A stretch of DNA of 64,000 nucleotides from Polaribacter sp. Hel_I_88 (GTDB lineage: Bacteria; Bacteroidota; Bacteroidia; Flavobacteriales; Flavobacteriaceae), in NCBI RefSeq assembly GCF_000687935.1, contig NZ_JHZZ01000001.1:2626001-2690000 (forward strand), written 5' to 3'. This document shows, in pieces, positions 1 to 8,905 of this stretch. The notes beneath the pieces were generated by a model that saw nothing but the letters and a program-made list of their open reading frames with translations, was not told the DNA's origin and searched no databases. Numbering within the stretch: position 1 is the first letter of the stretch; each line of letters starts with the position of its first letter. The position numbers were made by a program, and so were the translations under genes.

Positions 1-823
1 CTGAAAAAGAAGGCATTACAATTGCAAAAGCAACGAGTTTATTGTTTTCATCAACAACAAATTTTATATATTCAGGATTGATAAAACTGATGTATTTCTT
101 TTTAAAAAATGCTATTTGAGCATCAGAAATTGGCACAAAACTAGATAGTTTTGCATACGATGCACTAAAAACGTCAAACATTTCATCAACATAAGGCATA
201 ATGTCTTTTGTCTTGGTAAAATCTAATGCTTTTAGTTTAAAACGTCTTTTTATGATGTTGCTAATTCTATCGAAATAAACAGCATCAACATCTTTAAATT
301 TAAATTTATTTTCTAAATATTCTTTCTCTTTAACAAACCCTAATTGCTCAAAATGATCTTTATAATAAGGATGATTGTACCAAGTAATCATGGTGCCTAT
401 ATGATCAAAACCATCTACTAAAACACCAGTTTTATCTAGATTATTAAAACCAATTGGACCTTCTATATATTCTAAATTATTTTTTTTGGCGATTTCGTTT
501 ACTTTGTCTAATAACACTTTAGAAACCTCAAGATCATCAATTACATCAAACCAACCAAAACGCATTTTTTTTACTTTTTGCTGGTTTACTTCGTGCCAAT
601 TTATAATGGCAATAACTCTACCAACAATTGTATTGTTTTTATACGCTAAAAAGAATTGAGCCTCTGCATTTTCGAAAACAGGATTTTTTTTAGGATCAAA
701 ATTGGCAATTTCATCCTTAATAATAGGAGGAACCCAATATTTGTGATTTTTATATAAAGAGAAAGGAAATAACACAAATTGTTTTATTTCGCTTTTAGTT
801 TTGGCTTCTTTTAAAGTGATCAT
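1..823 (-). CDS. GNAT-like N-acetyltransferase family protein (C-terminus cut by window edge)
   Basis: The frame is open from an ATG at 823 to the left window edge, giving 274 residues with no stop, so the C-terminal end lies outside. The N-terminus has residues such as FPFSLYKNHKYWVPP, followed by an NPVFENAEAQFFLA segment and an IVGRVIAIIN strand. This is the pattern of the large YghO/GNAT-like proteins that are common in Bacteroidota. The family is thought to transfer acyl groups, but no substrate can be read from the sequence. It starts 21 bases after the barrel protein ending at 845, so the two are probably cotranscribed. The family call is by recognition of sequence style and is moderate. 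Confidence 0.65.
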   Translation of the reverse strand, partial: MITLKEAKTKSEIKQFVLFPFSLYKNHKYWVPPIIKDEIANFDPKKNPVFENAEAQFFLAYKNNTIVGRVIAIINWHEVNQQKVKKMRFGWFDVIDDLEVSKVLLDKVNEIAKKNNLEYIEGPIGFNNLDKTGVLVDGFDHIGTMITWYNHPYYKDHFEQLGFVKEKEYLENKFKFKDVDAVYFDRISNIIKRRFKLKALDFTKTKDIMPYVDEMFDVFSASYAKLSSFVPISDAQIAFFKKKYISFINPEYIKFVVDENNKLVAFAIVMPSFS

Positions 824-844
824 AAATTTTTTAACAATACTTAT

Positions 845-1852
845 TTAGTTCCTTTTTCGTTTCTTTCTGGTTGAATTTTTTCCTTCTTTTTTCTTGAATA
901 CACTAAAAAGTCGACTAAAGAAACTACCTTGTTTTTTATTGTATTCAGAAACTGGACTATTTATTTCTCTACCATTTTCATCTATTTCTTTATAGGAATC
1001 TTTGTGTTTGTCAATTCTGTAAGAAACTCCAAAACCTCCATAAAAACCTTGCGTATTTCCTTCCATAAGAAGTCTTCCAGAAGCATTTATTTGAAGATTT
1101 TTGCTGTATAAATACGCTAAACCAGCACCAATATTTATGTTATTTTGATTTTCTAAAAAAACGGTTTGGTTTTCCACAAAGCCAGACCAATAATCGTTAA
1201 AATTAAAGGTTCCTGTAATGATGTATGAAATTTCAGAAAAATCAGTTCCTATTTTATCATAAAAAACATTGGTAACAATATTAAAATCAGAACTTAAATT
1301 ATTTTGTAATAAAAGGCCAAATTTAGGAGACATGCTACCTGTTTTGTAAATGTCATTTACCATATCTGTATTTAAACCAGCGTAAATTGCCACAGAAGGT
1401 ATTAATCTTTTATAATCAAAAGCCATTTTTCTTTTCCAACTTCTAATTTCTTTGCTTTTATCATCATATTCTTGTTGATACACTAAATATTTGGCACCCA
1501 CTGTAAATCGTCCAAATCCATTTACAGCATAATCTGAAGTAAAAATATTCTTAAAAGCAATTTTATCTTTTTGATAACTAGTTTGTAGGTTTAATTCTAA
1601 CCTTTCTAAGAAAAAACTAGTTCTAAAAAGCATATCAAAACCTAAAGATTGAGGTCTAGAAAAAGTGGGTTTTACAGTCATATTTCTAAAGAACAAACTG
1701 CTTTCAAATTGATAAACTCCAGTACCAACACTATAAGGACTTTCTGAAAAACCTGGTTTGTTAGAGTTTATAACTTCTGTATATTGGCCGTAAACAGCAG
1801 AAAAACCAAAGAATAAGCATACAATAAAGAGTTGTAAAGAGTGGTTTTTCAT
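845..1852 (-). CDS. Outer-membrane beta-barrel transporter-like protein
   Basis: 335 residues with a clear signal peptide (MKNHSLQLFIVCLFFGFSAVYG, cleavage near residue 22). The mature start, with its TEVINSNKPGFSESPYSVG segment, is typical of Bacteroidota proteins annotated as transporter (phenol-degradation MetA-like barrels). Alternating aromatic and polar strands run to about residue 285 and suggest a small outer-membrane barrel. The tail from about 290 is unusually basic (FKKKEGKNSTRKKRKRN) and follows the last strand. What passes through or binds to it is unknown. A good -7 box at 1894-1901 lies 42 bases upstream of the ATG, and the GNAT-like gene follows in the same direction. Confidence 0.65.
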   Translation of the reverse strand: MKNHSLQLFIVCLFFGFSAVYGQYTEVINSNKPGFSESPYSVGTGVYQFESSLFFRNMTVKPTFSRPQSLGFDMLFRTSFFLERLELNLQTSYQKDKIAFKNIFTSDYAVNGFGRFTVGAKYLVYQQEYDDKSKEIRSWKRKMAFDYKRLIPSVAIYAGLNTDMVNDIYKTGSMSPKFGLLLQNNLSSDFNIVTNVFYDKIGTDFSEISYIITGTFNFNDYWSGFVENQTVFLENQNNINIGAGLAYLYSKNLQINASGRLLMEGNTQGFYGGFGVSYRIDKHKDSYKEIDENGREINSPVSEYNKKQGSFFSRLFSVFKKKEGKNSTRKKRKRN

Positions 1853-1893
1853 TACTAAAAGAATGATTTTAATTTAAAAATTTAATTACAAAA

Positions 1894-1901
1894 CAAACAT
1901 A
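1894..1901 (-). promoter_or_regulatory. Bacteroidota -7 promoter box upstream of the barrel gene
   Basis: Read on the minus strand the bases are TATGTTTG, an exact match to the Bacteroidota -7 consensus TAnnTTTG. A weak T-rich -33 region sits about 20 bases further upstream. The predicted start of transcription is near 1887, leaving a leader of about 35 bases before the ATG at 1852. Confidence 0.5.
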
Positions 1902-2027
1902 GCACAAAAATGCTGTTATTAAAAGCATTGCTCCCTTTTTTACCTTTATAAAAGTTTTGTAGTTTGTTAACGTTAGATTTGTTCGCAAATTGTTATTTTT
2001 GAAGTATTTTTTAACACTATTTATTAC

Positions 2028-2282
2028 ATGGGTTTATTAAAGTTTATATTCTTTGCGTTATTATTTTATTACGGATTTAAGTTTTTAGCAAGATTATTTG
2101 CACCTTTTTTAATTAAAAAAGTAGCAGATACCATGCAAAAAAAAGCTGAAGAACAATTTGGAGGACAGCAAGCAAAAAATAGTGTAAAAGAAGGAGAAAC
2201 CATAATTGATAAAGCTCCAAGAAATAGCACACAAAGCAAAAACTCTGTGGGAGAATATGTAGATTTCGAAGAAATAGATTAA
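2028..2282 (+). CDS. DUF4834 family small membrane protein
   Basis: 84 residues. One hydrophobic segment (residues 4-28) is followed by a short basic and charged cytoplasmic tail with FGGQQ and a conserved-looking acidic end (VDFEEID). This matches the DUF4834 family of Bacteroidota, which has no assigned function. It is the first gene of the surface-glycan run and lies 65 bases before the YfhO gene, an order often seen in flavobacteria. A -7-like box TATTTTTG at 1994-2001 precedes it, but the -33 TTTG candidates have poor spacing. No Shine-Dalgarno sequence is visible. Confidence 0.75.
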   Translation: MGLLKFIFFALLFYYGFKFLARLFAPFLIKKVADTMQKKAEEQFGGQQAKNSVKEGETIIDKAPRNSTQSKNSVGEYVDFEEID

Positions 2283-2347
2283 GTAACTTCTATTTATTTT
2301 GAGGCACTTTTATCAACCAAAAAAGTTCAATTTTTTAAATTAAGCAT

Positions 2348-4816
2348 TTGAAACTTAAAAAAATATTTCCATATCTTGTAGCAATTCTAATCTTTATAAT
2401 TGCCTCTTTATTATATTTTCATCCTGTTTTAAAAGGACAAAAAATAGCACAGTCAGATATTACCCAATTTCAGGGAATGGCTAAAGAAATTACCGATTTT
2501 AGAGTCGATAAAAACACAGAACCTTATTGGACAGGCGCTTCTTTTAGTGGAATGCCAGCCTATCAAATAAGTGCGTATTATCCATTCGATTTTGTAAGAA
2601 CTTTAGACAGAACATTACGTTTTTTACCAAGACCTGCAGATTATACTTTTCTGTATTTTTTAAGTTTTTTTGTGTTGATGATGGCACTAAAAGTAGAATG
2701 GCGTTTGGCAGTTTTAGGCGCACTTTCCTTTGGGTTTTCCACCTATTTAATTATCATTTTTATTCCTGGGCATAATTCTAAAGCACACGCAATTGCATAT
2801 ATGCCTTTGGTTTTAGCTGGATTTTTGTGGGTTTTTCAACGAAAATATGTGTTAGGTTTTATTGTTACAGGTTTGGCAATGGCTTTAGAAATTTATACAA
2901 ACCACATTCAAATGACCTATTATTTAGGTTTTTGTTTGCTGATTTTAGGTATTGTAGAGTTGATAAACGCCATCAAAGAAAATGTTTTACCAGTATTTAT
3001 AAAACAAGCGGCTGTAATTTTAGCGGCTGTAATTTTAGGAATTGGCGCAAATGCACCCAGATTAATGGCAATGCAAGAATATTCGGAATTTAGTACAAGA
3101 GGAAAATCTGAATTAACCATAAATGCTGATGGTAGTAAAAAAGAAGCAACGAAAGGTTTAGACAAAGCCTACATTACACAATATAGTTATGCAAAATTAG
3201 AAACTTTTAATTTGTTTATTCCACGTTTTATGGGTGGAGGAACTGTGGAAGAATTGGATGATAATTCTAATTTTTACAATTATTTTGAAGAATTACATGG
3301 GAGAAAAGCAGCAGATGATTACTCTAAACAAGTACTAACTTATTGGGGAGATCAACCCATTATTGAAGCACCTGCGTATATTGGTGCAGTTATTTTCTTC
3401 TTATTTTTTCTTGGGATATTTTTGGTAAAAGGACGCCTAAAACAATGGTTAGTTGCTGCAACTATATTTTCAATTTTGTTAAGTTGGGGTAGAAATTTAG
3501 AGTTTTTAACCAACTTTTTTATCGATTATATTCCATTATATAATAAGTTTAGAGCAGTTTCTTCCATACAAGTTATTGCAGAATTATGTGTGCCAATTTT
3601 AGGAGTTTTGGCGTTAAAAGAATTTTTCTCTGCTAAAATTTCATCCGAAGAAAAAATAGAAAGTTTAAAAAAAGCAGTTTATGTTTTTGGAAGTTTAATT
3701 ATTGTTGGATTTTTTTTAGCACATTTTTCGTCTTCTTTTGAAGGTTTAAGAGATGGTAATTATAGTGAATTACCTGGTTTAATTGATGCAGTTATTGCAG
3801 ATAGAAAATCGATGTTATTAATGGACACTATACGTTCTTTAATTTTGATGATATTAGCTGCTGGCGTTTTATGGTTTTTCTTAAAAGGCAAACTAAAACA
3901 ACATATTGCAGTAATTGGTTTGGTACTTTTTATATTGTTCGATTTAATTTCGGTCAACAAAAATTACGTAAACGAATCTGATTTTAAACCTTCAAGAAGA
4001 GTCGATAAACCTTTTACAGCAAGCAATGCCGATAAATTAATTTTAGAGGATAAAACACATTATAGAGTTGCCAATTTTGCAAAAGACCCAATGCAAGATG
4101 GTTCAACCTCTTATTTTCATCAATCAATTGGTGGGTATCATGCTGCAAAAATGGGACGTTATCAGGAATTATTTGAGTATCAAATTGCAAAAAATAATAT
4201 GGATGTGTTGAATATGTTGAACACAAAATATTTTATTGTTCCTGATAAAGAAGGCAAAGAACAAGTGCAATTAAATGAGGACGCCAATGGAAATGCTTGG
4301 TTTGTGGAAAATGTAAAAGTGGTAAATTCTGCAAACGAAGAAATGAAAGCTTTAGATTCTTTAGATACAAAAGAAGAAACTGTAATTAGGCTTTCAGAAA
4401 TTGAAGAGTTTAAAAAGTGGCATCATACTGCACCAATAAGATTATTAACAAACTTTTCTTTTGAAAAAGACTCAACTGCAACTATCAATTTAACAAATTA
4501 TGATGTTACAGAATTAACATATCAATCTAGTTCTACAAAAGAGCAATTTGTTGTTTTTTCTGAAATTTATTATAAAGATGGTTGGAATGCGTACATTAAT
4601 GGTGAATTAACACCACATTTTAGAGTAAATTATGTTTTAAGAGGAATGCAAATTCCTGCTGGAGAAAACGAAATTGTGTTTAAATTCGAACCAAAAGTAA
4701 TTCAAAAGGGAGGTATTATTTCTTTAGTTTCCTATGGTTTATTAATACTTGTTACAGTTGGTTGGTTATTTTATGATGATAAGAAAAAGAAAAAATCAGC
4801 CTTAAATGTACACTAA
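2348..4816 (+). CDS. YfhO family polytopic membrane protein
   Basis: 822 residues, starting at a TTG because no in-frame ATG lies near. About a dozen transmembrane segments fill residues 8-560. A soluble domain of about 230 residues follows, and a last membrane helix sits near residues 795-815 with a lysine-rich end (DDKKKKKS). This is the YfhO layout (a GT-C-like membrane fold). In Firmicutes YfhO family proteins take part in glycosylating lipoteichoic acid; in Bacteroidota the acceptor is unknown. The early luminal motif GASFSGMPAYQ and the GxNSKAHAI segment fit the family. It overlaps the next gene by 11 bases and so is translationally coupled to the methyltransferase. It probably moves sugars from a lipid carrier to a periplasmic acceptor. 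Confidence 0.8.
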   Translation: MKLKKIFPYLVAILIFIIASLLYFHPVLKGQKIAQSDITQFQGMAKEITDFRVDKNTEPYWTGASFSGMPAYQISAYYPFDFVRTLDRTLRFLPRPADYTFLYFLSFFVLMMALKVEWRLAVLGALSFGFSTYLIIIFIPGHNSKAHAIAYMPLVLAGFLWVFQRKYVLGFIVTGLAMALEIYTNHIQMTYYLGFCLLILGIVELINAIKENVLPVFIKQAAVILAAVILGIGANAPRLMAMQEYSEFSTRGKSELTINADGSKKEATKGLDKAYITQYSYAKLETFNLFIPRFMGGGTVEELDDNSNFYNYFEELHGRKAADDYSKQVLTYWGDQPIIEAPAYIGAVIFFLFFLGIFLVKGRLKQWLVAATIFSILLSWGRNLEFLTNFFIDYIPLYNKFRAVSSIQVIAELCVPILGVLALKEFFSAKISSEEKIESLKKAVYVFGSLIIVGFFLAHFSSSFEGLRDGNYSELPGLIDAVIADRKSMLLMDTIRSLILMILAAGVLWFFLKGKLKQHIAVIGLVLFILFDLISVNKNYVNESDFKPSRRVDKPFTASNADKLILEDKTHYRVANFAKDPMQDGSTSYFHQSIGGYHAAKMGRYQELFEYQIAKNNMDVLNMLNTKYFIVPDKEGKEQVQLNEDANGNAWFVENVKVVNSANEEMKALDSLDTKEETVIRLSEIEEFKKWHHTAPIRLLTNFSFEKDSTATINLTNYDVTELTYQSSSTKEQFVVFSEIYYKDGWNAYINGELTPHFRVNYVLRGMQIPAGENEIVFKFEPKVIQKGGIISLVSYGLLILVTVGWLFYDDKKKKKSALNVH

Positions 4817-5321
4817 AATTCCACATAAAAGATATGCACATACTTTAGCATTTCTTCAAAGAGTAATGCCAGCACCTGCAACAATTTTAGATTTAGGGAT
4901 TAGAAATCCATTTTCTGAAATCATGGAACAACATGGTTATACAGTTATCAATACTGAAGGAGAAGATTTAGATCTTTTACCTGAAATTGTAAAAAATCAT
5001 AAAGTTGATGCTGTTACAGCCTTCGAAATTTTCGAACATTTATTAGCACCTTTTAATGTTTTACGAGCCATTGAAGCTACTAAATTAATAGCGACAATAC
5101 CATTAGATTTATGGTTTGCAAAAGCCTACAGAAGCAAAACTGATAAATGGGATAGACATTATCACGAATTTGAAGATTGGCAATTTGATTGGTTGTTAGA
5201 AAAATCAGGTTGGGAAATTCAAACGAAAGAAAAATGGACAAGCCCAATTGATAAAATTGGTTTCAGACCTATTTTAAGAAAATTTACGCCAAGATATTAT
5301 GCAGTATTTGCAACAAAATAA
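4806..5321 (+). CDS. Small class I SAM-dependent methyltransferase
   Basis: 171 residues. The glycine motif is shortened to LDLGIRNPFSEIM (residues 28-40), followed by the acidic loop NTEGEDLDLL and the post-motif AVTAFEIFEHLL, which resembles motif II/III of class I methyltransferases (often xxxEVxEHL). It is shorter than usual, so only the Rossmann core is present. The start overlaps the 3' end of the YfhO gene and the stop is 6 bases before wecB. This places it in the glycan operon, where it may methylate a sugar or lipid intermediate. The substrate is not known. The SAM-binding glycine motif is weaker than in the classical GxGxG form. Confidence 0.7.
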   Translation: MYTKIPHKRYAHTLAFLQRVMPAPATILDLGIRNPFSEIMEQHGYTVINTEGEDLDLLPEIVKNHKVDAVTAFEIFEHLLAPFNVLRAIEATKLIATIPLDLWFAKAYRSKTDKWDRHYHEFEDWQFDWLLEKSGWEIQTKEKWTSPIDKIGFRPILRKFTPRYYAVFATK

Positions 5322-5327
5322 TATATA

Positions 5328-6425
5328 ATGAAGAAGAAAATTTTAATTGTAGTTGGTACAAGACCTAATTTTGTAAAAATAACTCAATTTAAAAAAGTTG
5401 CTGAGAAATACGAAAATTTAGAACTTAAAATAGTACATACAGGTCAGCATCATGATGATAAAATGTCTACTATTTTTTTAGAACAATTTGGTATTGAAGT
5501 CGATTATTTTTTAGGAATAAAAAGCACTTCCCCAAATAGTTTAATTGGCGAAATTATTATAAAGTTAGAAAGCGTAATCAATGACTATAAACCAGATTTA
5601 TTACTTTGTGTTGGCGATGTAAATTCAACATTAGGAGCTGCAATTTGTGCGAATAAGTTAGGATTAAAATTAGGTCATGTAGAAAGTGGTTTAAGAAGTT
5701 TAGATCGAAAAATGCCAGAGGAAATAAACAGGATTTTAACCGATGAAATTTCTGATATTTGCTTTGTGACCGAAAAAAGTGGTATCCAAAATTTAAAAAA
5801 TATTGGTAAAGAAGATGCTCAAATTGCATTTGTTGGCAATACAATGATAGATACTTTGGTTCATTTTAAAATTGAGATTGAAGCTTCTACCATTTTAAAA
5901 GATATTCAACAAGAAAAGCATCAATATATTTTAGCCACTTTACATAGACCCAGAAATGTAGATACTAAAGAAGCCCTTTTAAAAATTCTTGATTTATTTA
6001 AACAACTTACAGAGAACAATAAAGTAGTTTTCCCAATTCATCCAAGAACAAAAAGTAATTTTATAAAGTTTAATTTGTATGATTCTTTAACAGCGCTAAA
6101 AAATTTAATCATTATTGGGCCACAAAATTATTTCTCTTTTCAAAAATTGATAAAATATTCTTTTTGCGTTATTACAGATAGTGGAGGCATTCAAGAAGAA
6201 ACTACTTTCTTACAGATTCCTTGCATCACTTTAAGAGAAAATACAGAAAGACCTTCAACCATAGAAGAAGGTACCAATGAATTAATGACTTTTGATACAC
6301 AAAAAATTGTTCAAAAGATTCAACATATTTCTGAAGGAAACAATGGGAATAGTACAATTCCAGAATTTTGGGATGGAAATGCCACAGAAAGAATTATCCA
6401 AAAATCTTTAGAGTTTTTAGCATGA
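5328..6425 (+). CDS. wecB: UDP-N-acetylglucosamine 2-epimerase (non-hydrolysing)
   Basis: 365 residues, the normal length. It interconverts UDP-GlcNAc and UDP-ManNAc in the cytoplasm, supplying ManNAc-type sugars for surface polysaccharide. Family motifs are in order: GTRPNFVK (10-17), HTGQHHD (37-43), GDVNST (96-101), HVESGLRS (117-124), PEEINR (130-135), a histidine in LHRPRN (H206) and TDSGGIQEE near residue 285. The likely catalytic acids are D97, E119 and E131. The common THRREN form is LHRPRN here. The stop overlaps the next start as ATGA. No UDP-ManNAc dehydrogenase (wecC) lies in the window, so ManNAc itself or a product made elsewhere is used. Confidence 0.93.
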   Translation: MKKKILIVVGTRPNFVKITQFKKVAEKYENLELKIVHTGQHHDDKMSTIFLEQFGIEVDYFLGIKSTSPNSLIGEIIIKLESVINDYKPDLLLCVGDVNSTLGAAICANKLGLKLGHVESGLRSLDRKMPEEINRILTDEISDICFVTEKSGIQNLKNIGKEDAQIAFVGNTMIDTLVHFKIEIEASTILKDIQQEKHQYILATLHRPRNVDTKEALLKILDLFKQLTENNKVVFPIHPRTKSNFIKFNLYDSLTALKNLIIIGPQNYFSFQKLIKYSFCVITDSGGIQEETTFLQIPCITLRENTERPSTIEEGTNELMTFDTQKIVQKIQHISEGNNGNSTIPEFWDGNATERIIQKSLEFLA

Positions 6426-7633
6426 GTTACATCTGTATGATTGTTGATGGAGCATATCCTAATGATATTCGTGTTCGAAAAGAAGCAGAAGCTTTAGCTG
6501 AAAATGGTAAAAAAGTTTTAGTAGTTTGTCCAAGAAAAAAAAACGATTTAGAAACTGAAATTGTAAACAATGTAACAGTTTTTAGAATCGGAAAAAACTA
6601 TAAAACAGCCAAAAAAGGGATTTACGATATCCTAGAAAGTGTTTCAAATATCAATCCTCTTTTTTACTTCGGAATTAAAAAAGCGTTTAAAAAATATAAA
6701 ATTGATTATTTACATGTGCATGACTTGCCTTTGGCTGGAACAGGATTTAAATTTAAAAATAACGTAAAAAAGATCTATTTAGATTTACATGAAAACTATC
6801 CTGAAGCTTTAAGAACTTGGTTTTTGTGGAAACAAAATAGCGTTATTAAAGTAAAGAATTCTCTTTTTTTTAATTCAGAAAATTGGTCTAAAAAAGAAGA
6901 AAAATACTGTCAAAAATATGACAAAGTAATTTGCGTTGTTGAAGAAATGAAAGCAAAATTAATTGCTAAATTCAATATTGAAAAGGATAAATTAATTGTG
7001 GTTTCTAATCACGAGAAAAAGAGTTTTGCAGATAATTTTAACGAAGAAGTTGCTCAAAATATCATCAGTAAAAACGATTTTTCAATAACATATGTTGGTG
7101 GTTTTGGTCCTCATAGAGGTTTGCAAACAGCAATTGAAGCAATGCCAAAGATTGTACAAAAAGTACCAAATGCAAAATTATTTTTAATTGGGAAAGGAAG
7201 TGCAGATGTAGAAACTAAATTAAGAGATATTGTAAAAGAATTTAATGTAGAAAATTCAGTGGTTTTTGTTGGGTATAGACCCTTTAAAGAGGTCTCTACA
7301 ATTATGCAAAAAACCAATGTAAACATCATTCCTCATTTGTCTAATGATCATACAGATAATACAATTCCTCATAAATTATTTCAAATAATGATGAGTAAAA
7401 GTTTGCTTTTAGTGAGTTCTTGCAAACCTTTAAAAAGAATTGTTACGAAGTATAATGCAGGTATTGTTTTTAATGCTGATGATGCCAATGATTTTGCAGA
7501 AAAAGTAATTTCAATTCATCAAAATTATGATGAATATCAAATAAAAACCCAAAATGCTTTTGATGCTGTTATGAATAAAGGAGAAAATTGGGAGAAAGAA
7601 AGTTTAAAACTATTCAATTTATACACTAACTAA
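6422..7633 (+). CDS. Glycosyltransferase family 4 protein
   Basis: 403 residues from the ATG at 6422, which overlaps the wecB stop (ATGA); the frame is open 18 codons further upstream, but that part lies inside wecB. The N-terminal Rossmann half begins MSYICMIVDGAYPNDIRVRKEAEALA, typical of GT4 enzymes, where the acceptor binds. The C-terminal half has ITYVGGFGPHRG, then LFLIGKGS and a VFVGYRPFKEV strand, and a donor-binding region containing PHKLFQIM at about 316-323. It probably transfers a sugar from a nucleotide donor to a lipid-linked glycan on the inner face of the membrane. The specific sugar cannot be told. It is flanked by wecB and a second GT4 gene in the same operon. Confidence 0.85.
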   Translation: MSYICMIVDGAYPNDIRVRKEAEALAENGKKVLVVCPRKKNDLETEIVNNVTVFRIGKNYKTAKKGIYDILESVSNINPLFYFGIKKAFKKYKIDYLHVHDLPLAGTGFKFKNNVKKIYLDLHENYPEALRTWFLWKQNSVIKVKNSLFFNSENWSKKEEKYCQKYDKVICVVEEMKAKLIAKFNIEKDKLIVVSNHEKKSFADNFNEEVAQNIISKNDFSITYVGGFGPHRGLQTAIEAMPKIVQKVPNAKLFLIGKGSADVETKLRDIVKEFNVENSVVFVGYRPFKEVSTIMQKTNVNIIPHLSNDHTDNTIPHKLFQIMMSKSLLLVSSCKPLKRIVTKYNAGIVFNADDANDFAEKVISIHQNYDEYQIKTQNAFDAVMNKGENWEKESLKLFNLYTN

Positions 7634-7638
7634 AACTA

Positions 7639-8904
7639 TTGAAAGCGCTCATCATCACATATTATTGGCCTCCAGCTGGTGGTTCTGGCGTTCAACGTTG
7701 GTTAAAATTTGCAAAATATTTGCAAGATTTTGGTATAGAACCTATAATTTATACTGTTGATAATGCCAACTATCCAAAAGAAGATATTAGTTTGGTTGAT
7801 GAAATTCCGAAAGGAATTATGGTTCTAAAACAACCTATTTGGGAACCCACAGATGTATTGTTTTGGAAGAAAAAAAATCAACAGAAAAAAGATATATCAA
7901 ATAGTACAAATAGTGGTTTTTTATCTTTTATAAGAGGTAATTTCTTTGTGCCTGATCCAAAAATATTTTGGGTAAAACCTTCTATTAAATATTTAGAAAA
8001 GTATTTAAAAGATCATAAAGTTGATGTAATAATTTCTACAGGTCCTCCTCATAGTATGCATTTAATTGCTGATAAATTGCATCAAAAAACAGGTATTAAA
8101 TGGTTAGCAGATTTTAGAGATCCTTGGTCTAATTTGTATTATAATAAAGATTTTAAGCAATTAAATTTTGCCATCAATCAAAATAAAAAATTAGAAACCA
8201 AAATATTAAAAAATGCAAATTGTATCTTAACTGTCAGCAATTCTTTAAAAGAGGAGTTTGCAAAACAAGCAAAAAGAGTTGAAGTAATTACCAATGGTTT
8301 TGATAGTGAAGTGTTGTTGTCTGATTCCAATGAATTAGATAAGAAATTTACAATTTCGTACATTGGTTTATTACCAAAACAAAGCAATCCTACATTGTTT
8401 TTTAAAGTTTTAAATGAAATTTGTCATCAAAATAAAGCGTTTAAAAACGATTTAAAACTAAATTTTATTGGTGATATTTCTGATGAAGTAAGAGATGAAA
8501 TTCAAAACAATAATTTAGTAGGTAACTCAAATTTTCTTGGCTATGTTTCTCATCAAGAAGCGATTGGTTTTCAGAAAAAATCGCAGGTTTTGTTATTGTT
8601 AATTCCTAATATTGAGAATGCTCAAGGTATTTTAACAGGCAAATTGTTTGAGTATTTAACAGCAAATCGACCAATTTTGGCAATTAGTCCACCAAACAAA
8701 GATTTACAAGAAATTATAGAAAACACAAATGCAGGAACTGTTGTAAATTATAATGATGAACAAAAGATAAAAGAAACGATTGAAGGTTTTTACAATCAAT
8801 ATAAAAAAGGTTCTTTACAAGTAGCTGCAAAAAATATTGAACAATATCATAGAAAACAATTAACGAAAAAGTTAGCATTTATTATTAAAAGTCTAAATTC
8901 GTAA
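7639..8904 (+). CDS. Glycosyltransferase family 4 protein
   Basis: 421 residues from a TTG start 5 bases after the previous stop. The N-terminus LIITYYWPPAGGSGVQRWLK is a hallmark of a GT4 subgroup in Bacteroidota in which the glycine-rich loop begins the acceptor domain. Later motifs include ADFRDPWSNL (about 154-163), FTISYIGLLP at the start of the donor domain, and LTGKLFEYLTANRPILAI (about 334-351) with the E of the EX7E-like donor-binding segment in LFEYL. It should add a further sugar in the same glycan pathway as its neighbours. The donor and linkage are unknown. The flippase gene starts one base after its stop. Confidence 0.85.
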   Translation: MKALIITYYWPPAGGSGVQRWLKFAKYLQDFGIEPIIYTVDNANYPKEDISLVDEIPKGIMVLKQPIWEPTDVLFWKKKNQQKKDISNSTNSGFLSFIRGNFFVPDPKIFWVKPSIKYLEKYLKDHKVDVIISTGPPHSMHLIADKLHQKTGIKWLADFRDPWSNLYYNKDFKQLNFAINQNKKLETKILKNANCILTVSNSLKEEFAKQAKRVEVITNGFDSEVLLSDSNELDKKFTISYIGLLPKQSNPTLFFKVLNEICHQNKAFKNDLKLNFIGDISDEVRDEIQNNNLVGNSNFLGYVSHQEAIGFQKKSQVLLLLIPNIENAQGILTGKLFEYLTANRPILAISPPNKDLQEIIENTNAGTVVNYNDEQKIKETIEGFYNQYKKGSLQVAAKNIEQYHRKQLTKKLAFIIKSLNS

Positions 8905-8905
8905 A

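Noticed and set aside
6368-6421. N-terminal extension of the first GT4 protein by 18 residues
   Set aside because: It would lie wholly within wecB in another frame; the ATGA overlap start gives the normal GT4 N-terminus.
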